Origin: Comamonadaceae bacterium
Lineage (GTDB): Bacteria > Pseudomonadota > Gammaproteobacteria > Burkholderiales > Rhodocyclaceae
NCBI GenBank assembly: GCA_029255645.1
Contig: JANLJE010000067.1
Span: forward strand, 59,055-123,054
Direction: 5' to 3'
DNA: 64,000 nucleotides
Position 1 is the first letter of the stretch. Every line of letters starts with the position of its first letter. Below are positions 58,888 to 64,000 of this stretch, piece after piece. Both the position numbers and the translations under genes were made by a program. The notes under the pieces are model-generated. The model searched no databases. It was not told the DNA's origin and saw only the letters and a list, made by a program, of their open reading frames with translations.

Positions 58888-59934
58888 ATGACCCGACGCC
58901 ATTCCCACTCCCTCGATTTGCGACAAGGCTGCGTCGAACTGGCCCACGGTGCCGGTGGCCGGGCCATGGCCCAGCTGATCGGCGAACTGTTCGCCCGGCA
59001 CCTGGACAATGAATGGCTGGCCCAGGGCAACGACGGAGCCGTGCTGCCCGCCCCGTCCCCCGGCGAGCGGCTGGTGATGGCGACCGACAGTCATGTGGTG
59101 ACGCCGCTGTTCTTTCCCGGTGGCGACATCGGCTGCCTGTCGGTGCATGGCACCCTCAATGACGTGGCGGTGATGGGGGCCCGGCCGCTGTGGCTCTCGG
59201 CCGCGTTCATTCTGGAAGCGGGTTTTCCCCTGGCCGACCTGGTCCGCATCGTGGCCAGCATGGGCTCGGCGGCCCGGGAGGCCGGGGTGCCGATCGTCAC
59301 TGGCGATACCAAGGTGGTGGAGCGCGGCAAGGGCGACGGGGTGTTCATCACCACCACCGGCGTCGGCGCCCTGCCGCCGGGCAGGAACCTGGGGGGAGCG
59401 CAAGCCCGGCCCGGGGACGCCATCCTGATTTCCGGCACCCTGGGCGACCACGGCATGGCGATCATGAGCGAGCGCGAAGGCCTGGGCTTTGCCTCCCCCA
59501 TCGTTTCCGACACGGCGGCCCTGCATGGCCTGATTGCCGCCGTGCTGGAAACTGGCGCCGCAATCCGCGTGCTGCGTGACCCGACCCGGGGCGGGCTGGG
59601 GACGACCCTGAATGAAATCGCCACCCAGTCGGGGGTGGGCATGATGATCGAGGAAAAGAGGCTACCGGTGCAGCCAGCGGTGGCCGCGGCCTGCGAGTTC
59701 CTGGGGCTGGACCCGCTCTATGTGGCCAACGAGGGCAAACTGCTCGTGATCTGCGCCGAAACCGATGCCGCGCCGGTGCTGGCGGCCCTGCAGGCCCACC
59801 CGCTGGGCCGCCAGGCCGCCCGGATCGGCACGGTGCTGGCCGATGCCCACCCTTTCGTGCAGATGACCACCGCCCTGGGCGGGCGGCGCATGGTGGACTG
59901 GCTTAGCGGGGAACAGCTGCCGCGGATCTGCTGA
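58888..59934 (+). CDS. hypE: Hydrogenase maturation protein HypE
   Basis: HypE dehydrates the HypF-made carboxamide on its C-terminal Cys to the cyanide ligand. It has LAHGAGGRAMAQLIGELFA, MATDSHVVTPLFFPGGDIG, GTLNDVAVMGARP (AIRS-type ATP site), DPTRGGLGTTLNEIA, and ends exactly with PRIC, the modified Cys. It has 348 residues. It is separated from hypD by the entire bcs locus. Its 3' end overlaps a small convergent gene. Confidence 0.97.
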   Translation: MTRRHSHSLDLRQGCVELAHGAGGRAMAQLIGELFARHLDNEWLAQGNDGAVLPAPSPGERLVMATDSHVVTPLFFPGGDIGCLSVHGTLNDVAVMGARPLWLSAAFILEAGFPLADLVRIVASMGSAAREAGVPIVTGDTKVVERGKGDGVFITTTGVGALPPGRNLGGAQARPGDAILISGTLGDHGMAIMSEREGLGFASPIVSDTAALHGLIAAVLETGAAIRVLRDPTRGGLGTTLNEIATQSGVGMMIEEKRLPVQPAVAAACEFLGLDPLYVANEGKLLVICAETDAAPVLAALQAHPLGRQAARIGTVLADAHPFVQMTTALGGRRMVDWLSGEQLPRIC

Positions 59935-60172
59935 CGGCAGAACAGGGCATGACCAGCACGCTGGCGACCGCGTTCAGTTGATCGAGCACGACCTGGCGGG
60001 CATCCTGCGCATCCTGGGCATTGCGGATGCGGTACAGCTCCCGCCGGCCATTCTGGAAGCGGATGGCGGCCATGAACTCCGGCCTGACTTCGGGCTGTGA
60101 TTCAAGTCCTACCCCCCCTTTACCCCCTTTACGTCCAGCGTGAGAGCTGCGGGCGGTCGCTTGATGCGGCAT
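59903..60172 (-). CDS. Small conserved protein of unknown function
   Basis: From ATG 60172 the frame encodes 89 residues, with CAAGGAGTTCCGTC upstream as a convincing ribosome-binding site. The sequence starts MPHQATARSSHAGRKG (basic), has AAIRFQNGRRELYRIRNAQD and ends in LDQLNAVASVLVMPCS. The same frame is open further upstream, but composition and the ribosome-binding site argue for this start. It overlaps the hypE end by 32 bp. The family is not recognised. Confidence 0.55.
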   Translation of the reverse strand: MPHQATARSSHAGRKGGKGGVGLESQPEVRPEFMAAIRFQNGRRELYRIRNAQDAQDARQVVLDQLNAVASVLVMPCSAVSRSAAAVPR

Positions 60173-60478
60173 GACGGAACTCCTTGATAACTCCTGACGC
60201 CGGCATGGTAACGAAAGCGAAGCCCATGAAAAATAAGCCTTAAGTCGTGTTTTATGCAAGGCAGATCGGAATTCCGGATCACTACGCCAAAAGTCAGGAA
60301 CAGCACAAGGCAACCACGCCGGAAGCGGCCCGGAAGCGGCCTTTTTGCCGGCAATGAATTTTTTCAACCTTCCTTGCAACGCTGCGCCATGTCCGATGTC
60401 CCCGGCTCCGTTCCGAGCCTGGCTGAGGTATGATGCTTTGCAAAGATCCCCCCTAAGGATCCCTCTAAAGGATTCCCC
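60173..60478. other. Intergenic stretch before the nickel transporter
   Basis: This holds the promoter side of nikL. A TATGAT box is at 60427-60432, and an 11-bp tandem repeat CGGAAGCGGCC (60320 and 60331) lies in front of a T-run. No cobalamin riboswitch or clear NikR operator pair was found. No gene is seen. Confidence 0.5.
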
Positions 60479-60946
60479 ATGCTGCCGACCCTCATGCGCA
60501 TTGCCACCCTCGTCCTGCTGTCCCTGCTGCTGAGTCTCACGCTGGCCAGCCGCGTCGCGGCCCATGAAATCCATCTCCAGGTCAGTCCGGCCCCGGCCAG
60601 CCTGATCCAGCTCCAGTATGCCGACGGCCAGCCCTTCGCCTTCGAGGCCTACGAACTCTATCCGGGCAACGCCGACAGCCCCGCCCAGGTCGGGCGCACC
60701 GACGCCCAGGGCCGGGTGGCATTCCTGCCCGGCGACACCCGGGAGTGGCGCCTCAAGGCCCATACCGCCGACGGCCACGGAGTGGACCAGCGCTTTCAGG
60801 TGGCGCCGGCCGACAGCACGGCAACCACCGGGCCTGCTCCGGGCCTGGACCACTTCTCCCGCCTGATTCTGGGCTTCTCCCTGATCCTGGGGGGCTTTGG
60901 CCTCTACCAGTTCTTCGCCTGCCGCAAGAAGAAAACCCGTCCATGA
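60479..60946 (+). CDS. nikL: Periplasmic/membrane additional component of the nickel/cobalt ECF transporter, NikL-like
   Basis: This 155-residue protein has an N-terminal signal helix (ATLVLLSLLLSLTLASRVAA) cleaved before a likely metal-binding AHEIHLQVSP. An all-beta domain follows (FAFEAYELYPGNADSPAQVG, WRLKAHTADGHG), then a C-terminal membrane helix (LILGFSLILGGFGLYQFFA) and basic tail. The position directly before nikM and the His-containing mature N-terminus fit NikL-type additional components. The name is by context. Confidence 0.72.
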   Translation: MLPTLMRIATLVLLSLLLSLTLASRVAAHEIHLQVSPAPASLIQLQYADGQPFAFEAYELYPGNADSPAQVGRTDAQGRVAFLPGDTREWRLKAHTADGHGVDQRFQVAPADSTATTGPAPGLDHFSRLILGFSLILGGFGLYQFFACRKKKTRP

Positions 60947-60976
60947 GCCACCGCCCCCCGCCGTCCTGCTGACTCC

Positions 60977-61627
60977 ATGCACGTTCCCGACGGCTTCCTC
61001 TCGCCTCAGACCTGGATCCCGGCCTGGGGGCTGGCCATCGGCGCCTGGGCCTGGGCAGCGCGGGACCTGCGCCGGCACCTGGATGAAGCCACCGTACCGC
61101 GCCTGGCCATGCTCACGGCCCTGGCCTATGGCCTGGGGCTGGTCATGGTCCCGCTACCCGGCGGCAGCTCCGGCCATGTCCTGGGAGTGGCCCTGCTCAC
61201 CCTGCTGTTTGGCCTGAAGCCGGCCTTTCTCGCCTATAGCGGGGTGTTGCTGCTGCAGGCCCTGCTGTTCGGCGCCGGGGGCATCACCACACTCGGCATC
61301 AACGCCCTGGCGCTGGGGCTGGCCGGTGGCGTCGTGGCCCTGCTGCTGTTCCGCCTGCTGCGCCCCATCCACGAAGGCACCGCCGTGGCCCTGGCCGCCT
61401 GGGGCTCCGTCATGACGGGCGCCCTGCTCCTGGCCCTGGTACTGGGGGCTCAACCCCTGCTGGCCAGCCAAGCGGACGGCAGCCCGCTGTTCTTTCCCTT
61501 CGGCTGGTCCATCACCCTGCCCGCCCTGCTCATTCCCCATCTGTTCATCGGCCTGGGGGAAGCCGCGCTGACGCTCCTGGTCTGGCGCCATGCCAGACAG
61601 CGGGGCTGGCGCCTCCCTTCGCCATGA
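60977..61627 (+). CDS. nikM: Energy-coupling-factor nickel/cobalt transporter S-component (CbiM/NikM)
   Basis: NikM/CbiM is the substrate-binding membrane component. The N-terminus MHVPDGFLSP contains the metal-coordinating His2 loop. LGVALLTLLFGLKPAFLAYS and FGAGGITTLGINALALGLAG are family blocks. It has 216 residues with about 6 helices. Next to hyp genes nickel is more likely than cobalt. The stop overlaps nikQ as ATGA. Confidence 0.92.
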   Translation: MHVPDGFLSPQTWIPAWGLAIGAWAWAARDLRRHLDEATVPRLAMLTALAYGLGLVMVPLPGGSSGHVLGVALLTLLFGLKPAFLAYSGVLLLQALLFGAGGITTLGINALALGLAGGVVALLLFRLLRPIHEGTAVALAAWGSVMTGALLLALVLGAQPLLASQADGSPLFFPFGWSITLPALLIPHLFIGLGEAALTLLVWRHARQRGWRLPSP

Positions 61628-62184
61628 AGCGCCGCTCCCCGCGCCTCCTCCTCGCTGCCTATGCGCTGGCCCTGGTGGCCCTCGGTTTCGTGCACCATCC
61701 GGGGCTGCTGGCCGGCCTGCTCGGCCTGGCGCTGCTGCTAACCGGCCGCGAGCGCTGGGCGCTGCTCAAGAAGAGCCTCGCGGCCATCCTGATCTTCAAC
61801 CTCTCGGTCAGCCTGGGCTACCTGCTGCTCCAGGCCTGGCAGGGCCGCAGCAGCGGGACCTATCTGCTGATCATGAACCTGCGCGTACTGCTCATGGTGT
61901 TCCTCGGCTTTTGGCTGGTGCGCCGGGTGAATCTGCTCCAGGCCCTGGCCCCCTGGCCCACGGCCACCCTGATCCTGGCCCTGACCCTGGGCCAGATCGA
62001 AACCTGCCGGCGCCTGCTGGCCGACTTCCGCCTCGCCTTCATGAGCCGCCACCCGGAACCCGCCGGGCTCCGGGCCCGGGTCCGGCATGGCGCCAGCCAG
62101 GTCATCACCGTGCTGGACAAATCCCTGGCCGCCAGCACCGAAGCCAGCCAGGCCCTGCGCTCCCGGGGGGCCTTCGATGCCTGA
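61624..62184 (+). CDS. nikQ: ECF transporter transmembrane T-component (CbiQ/NikQ)
   Basis: NikQ couples the ATPase to NikM. It has 186 residues, with several membrane helices in the first half (LLLAAYALALVALGFVHH) and the cytoplasmic coupling region with LRVLLMVFLGFWLVRRVNLL and EASQALRSRGAF (the Ala-Arg-Gly type motif). It is shorter than CbiQ of Salmonella. It overlaps nikO by 8 bp. Confidence 0.9.
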   Translation: MKRRSPRLLLAAYALALVALGFVHHPGLLAGLLGLALLLTGRERWALLKKSLAAILIFNLSVSLGYLLLQAWQGRSSGTYLLIMNLRVLLMVFLGFWLVRRVNLLQALAPWPTATLILALTLGQIETCRRLLADFRLAFMSRHPEPAGLRARVRHGASQVITVLDKSLAASTEASQALRSRGAFDA

Positions 62185-63007
62185 ACGGAGCGCTGCCGTA
62201 CTTGAAGTCCGCAATCTGCACTACCTCTGGAAAACCCCGGAAGGCGCGACCCGAACCCTGTTCGACGGCCTTTCCTTCCAGCTGCCGCCGGGCGAAAAGG
62301 CGGTGCTGCTGGGAGCCAATGGCTGCGGCAAATCCACCCTGCTGAAATTGCTGAATGGCCTGCTGCCCGCCAGCCAGGGCAGCATCCGCTGGCGCACCGA
62401 GGCCATCACCCCGGAGGCCCTGCAAACCCGGGAGCTGGCCCGACGTTTCCGGCGTGACTGCGTACTGCTGTTCCAGCACCCGGAAGCCATGCTGTTCAAC
62501 CCCAGCGTCAGTGATGAAATCGCCTACGGCCCCCGGCTCCTGGGCCTCGACAAAGTACCCGCCCGGGTGGCCCGCTGGGCGGCCGCCCTGGGCCTGGAAG
62601 CGCTGCTCACGCTCCCCCCTTTCCAGCTTTCTGGCGGCGAGAAGCAGAAGGTGGCCCTGGCCAGCCTGCTCGTGCTGGAACCTGGCCTGCTGCTGCTGGA
62701 CGAGCCCACCGCCAGCCTCGACCCGCGGACCAGTGGCTGGCTGGTCGACACCCTGCTCGATTCACCCCAGACCGCCCTGATCACCACCCACAACCTGAGC
62801 CTGGCCGCCGAACTGGGCAGCCGTGCGCTGGTGCTGGGCGAGGGCGGCCGGCTCCTGTTCGATGGCCCCCTGCCCCAGGCCCTGGCCGACCTGGAACTGC
62901 TGGAACGAGCCGGCCTCGCCCACCGCCACCGGCACCGCCACGGTGGCCCGGCCCACTGCCATCTGCATAGCCACCTGCATGGACATGATTGGGACCCAGC
63001 CGCCTGA
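62177..63007 (+). CDS. nikO: ECF transporter ATPase (CbiO/NikO) with His-rich tail
   Basis: This 276-residue ABC ATPase powers nickel uptake. It has VLLGANGCGKSTLLKLLNG (Walker A), the Q-loop LLFQHPEAMLFNPSVSDE, LSGGEKQKVALASLLVLEPG (signature) and LLLLDEPTASLD (Walker B). The C-terminus is unusual: HRHRHRHGGPAHCHLHSHLH, likely able to bind metal. ATG 62177 overlaps the nikQ stop. Confidence 0.94.
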   Translation: MPERSAAVLEVRNLHYLWKTPEGATRTLFDGLSFQLPPGEKAVLLGANGCGKSTLLKLLNGLLPASQGSIRWRTEAITPEALQTRELARRFRRDCVLLFQHPEAMLFNPSVSDEIAYGPRLLGLDKVPARVARWAAALGLEALLTLPPFQLSGGEKQKVALASLLVLEPGLLLLDEPTASLDPRTSGWLVDTLLDSPQTALITTHNLSLAAELGSRALVLGEGGRLLFDGPLPQALADLELLERAGLAHRHRHRHGGPAHCHLHSHLHGHDWDPAA

Positions 63008-63057
63008 AATCCCATGCGGCTTCGAGTTCCAGACGCGTTCCAGACGCAGGATGCAGG

Positions 63058-63126
63058 ATGTACAAAGGGCAGAACGTACAAAGCGCAGGACGTACAGCAG
63101 GACGTACAGCAGGACGTACAAAGGGC
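63058..63126. repeat. Degenerate tandem repeats before the nik terminator
   Basis: GTACAAAGGGCAGAAC, GTACAAAGCGCAGGAC, GTACAGCAGGAC (twice) and GTACAAAGGGC follow each other. The last unit forms the left arm of the terminator. Confidence 0.85.
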
Positions 63127-63148
63127 GACCTCAGTCGCCCTTTGTGTT
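63118..63148 (+). terminator. Rho-independent terminator of the nik operon
   Basis: ACAAAGGGCGAC (63118-63129) and GTCGCCCTTTGT (63134-63145) are exact complements with a CTCA loop, followed by GTTT. Confidence 0.88.
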
Positions 63149-63189
63149 TCTGGCCCCCGCGAGTGCCGTCAGACCGGTATCCTGAACCG

Positions 63190-63370
63190 AGGGTCCAGAA
63201 TGGCCGCTTTCCAGTTGAATCAGGTGCGGCTGCTAGAAGAGCCGCTCACAACATCAACCTCGAGGTCCGCAGCCGATGCCACGCAAGCATTGGTTCAAGG
63301 AATATATGGCCTTGACGAACACCGCAGGGGACACTGGTGGAAACGACCTGCCTGGAAGGCCTGGCAGAAA
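63190..63370 (-). ncRNA. ssrS: 6S RNA candidate (SsrS), downstream of zapA
   Basis: 6S RNA typically follows zapA in proteobacteria and inhibits sigma70 RNA polymerase. On the minus strand this gap reads CCAGTGTCCCCTGCGGTG (like the 5' side of the central bubble), then GTCAAGGCCATATATTCCTT, GAACCAATGCTTGCGTGGCA and TCGGCTGCGGACC (3' side). This is the expected order with about 180 nt. Ends are approximate and no covariance test was done. Confidence 0.65.
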
Positions 63371-63371
63371 C

Positions 63372-63701
63372 TCAGATATCCAGTTCCTGCTGGGCCAGCA
63401 AGGCATCCAGCCGTGTGTCCATGGCTTCGATTCTACGCTTCACGTCAGCCGTGTCAAAGGACTTTCCGGAATCGGCAGATTCGCCTTTTTGCGCACTCAG
63501 ATGCTCGTGGGCAATGTTCAGGGCGGCCATGACCGCTACCCGCTCGGGCATCGTGTTGCGGGTCTTCCGGGCGATGTCCTGCATTTTCCCGTCCACCAGC
63601 TGCACCGCTGCCAGCAGGGCTTCCCGCTCGCCGGCGGGGCAGGCCACGCGGTACTCCCGCCCCAGAATCTTCACATCCAGGAAATCGGCTTCAGTGCCCA
63701 T
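63372..63701 (-). CDS. zapA: Cell division protein ZapA
   Basis: ZapA cross-links FtsZ filaments at the septum. It has 109 residues from ATG 63701 (GGAAG upstream; GTG 63707 is the alternative). Motifs are DVKILGREYRVACPAGE, LLAAVQLVDGKMQDIARKTR and MAALNIAHEHLSAQ, followed by a coiled-coil end with RRIEAMDTRLDALLAQQEL. It starts at the ZapB-like stop. Confidence 0.95.
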   Translation of the reverse strand: MGTEADFLDVKILGREYRVACPAGEREALLAAVQLVDGKMQDIARKTRNTMPERVAVMAALNIAHEHLSAQKGESADSGKSFDTADVKRRIEAMDTRLDALLAQQELDI

Positions 63702-63703
63702 GC

Positions 63704-63901
63704 TCACTCTTCCTCCGGCAGTTGCCCGATCAGTGCCTCCACCCGGCTGCGCGCCTGCTCCATGCTCTGCAACAGGCTGTCCCGCTCGGCCTCCAGGGCG
63801 ACCAGACGCCGTTTCAGATCGGCGTTGTCGGACTGCAGCCGGCCCACGAGGGCTGCCACTTTTTCAACCTTGCCCGCCAGGGCTTCGAGTTCCATTTCCA
63901 T
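63704..63901 (-). CDS. ZapB-like / TIGR02449-type coiled-coil protein
   Basis: This 65-residue, wholly coiled-coil protein (LAGKVEKVAALVGRLQSDNA, LKRRLVALEAERDSLLQSME) lies directly before zapA, the usual location of the short ZapB-like (TIGR02449) family in proteobacteria. A role in division is inferred from this. ATG 63901 is chosen; ATG 63895 and GTG 63910 are possible. Confidence 0.82.
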   Translation of the reverse strand: MEMELEALAGKVEKVAALVGRLQSDNADLKRRLVALEAERDSLLQSMEQARSRVEALIGQLPEEE

Positions 63902-63908
63902 GGCGCGC

Positions 63909-63938
63909 ACTATAGAGGCTGGATCTGCGCAGGGTCAA
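63909..63938 (-). promoter_or_regulatory. Sigma70-type promoter before the zapB-like/zapA pair
   Basis: On the minus strand TTGACC (63938-63933) and TATAGT (63914-63909) are 18 bp apart. The expected transcription start is only a few bases before ATG 63901, so the mRNA may be leaderless or use ATG 63895. Confidence 0.65.
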
Positions 63939-64000
63939 GGAGCAAGCGCATGTTCTGCAGGGGATTCAGCCGGCCTGGCCCGAGAAGGCGGCGCAAGAAG

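Noticed and set aside
60173..60478. Cobalamin riboswitch or NikR operator before nikL
   Set aside because: No B12-box-like core; a single GTATGA occurs without a properly spaced TCATAC partner.
59903..61078. 391-residue minus frame covering nikL
   Set aside because: Only its last 89 codons have a start with a ribosome-binding site; the rest is antisense to nikL and the promoter region.

Overview
The window is GC-rich, densely packed chromosomal DNA of a betaproteobacterium, probably of the Rhodocyclales (an inference). Support comes from gene neighbourhoods usual in that group: rplU-rpmA-obgE-proB, then tlpA-like / aroQ / accB / accC / prmA / DUF3426 / PfkB kinase, an olsBA-type ornithine-lipid pair, and high-GC codon use with frequent ATGA stop/start overlaps. 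No rRNA or tRNA gene was seen. One small RNA, a 6S RNA candidate, lies beside zapA.

Layout. 1-3.4 kb: 3' end of a FapA/DUF342 gene facing a large hybrid sensor kinase. 3.5-7.8 kb: rplU-rpmA with a clear sigma70 promoter and terminator, obgE-proB, and a PP_4765-type flavoprotein. 7.8-10.4 kb: a small accessory patch with a coding remnant, a TumE/TumA-like toxin-antitoxin pair, a dead ISAs1-type transposase and an SDR oxidoreductase. 10.4-19.4 kb: an orphan SagB-type dehydrogenase, crcB, glnS, deaD, mpl and a conserved unknown. 19.4-25.8 kb: TlpA-like thioredoxin, aroQ, accB-accC with an unusual leader between them, prmA, a DUF3426 protein, a PfkB kinase and a glycine-zipper lipoprotein. 25.9-31.7 kb: ornithine-lipid synthesis (olsB, olsA), then on the minus strand rfbB-rfbD-rfbA-rfbC (dTDP-rhamnose) with apaH.

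32.2-36.7 kb is a graveyard of mobile DNA: transposase fragments, two near-identical IS4-type remnants, a phage gpG-like pseudogene, a broken HigB-type toxin gene beside an intact HI1419/HI1420-type toxin-antitoxin pair, and many short tandem repeats.

36.9-63 kb combines two functional themes. The first is [NiFe]-hydrogenase maturation and nickel supply: hypA-hypB-hypF-hypC-hypD (38.3-43.7 kb), hypE (58.9 kb), and an ECF-type nickel/cobalt transporter nikL-nikM-nikQ-nikO (60.5-63.0 kb). No hydrogenase structural genes are present in the window. The second is a complete E. coli-like (type II) cellulose locus lying between hypD and hypE: bcsB-bcsZ-bcsC on the plus strand converge with bcsR-bcsE-bcsF-bcsQ-bcsA-bcsG on the minus strand. 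BcsA carries a PilZ domain and BcsE an RxGD motif, so c-di-GMP control is expected; BcsG predicts phosphoethanolamine-modified cellulose. The window ends with zapA, a ZapB-like gene and the 6S RNA candidate.

The most unusual signals are: (i) a 35-bp duplication of the accC start that makes a 42-codon leader ORF ending inside accC, with a hairpin that places the accC start codon in its loop; (ii) the cellulose locus splitting the hyp cluster, with bcsA and bcsB on opposite strands; (iii) a REP-like repeat read through as the N-terminus of BcsZ; (iv) an abundance of 8-14 bp tandem repeats between genes.
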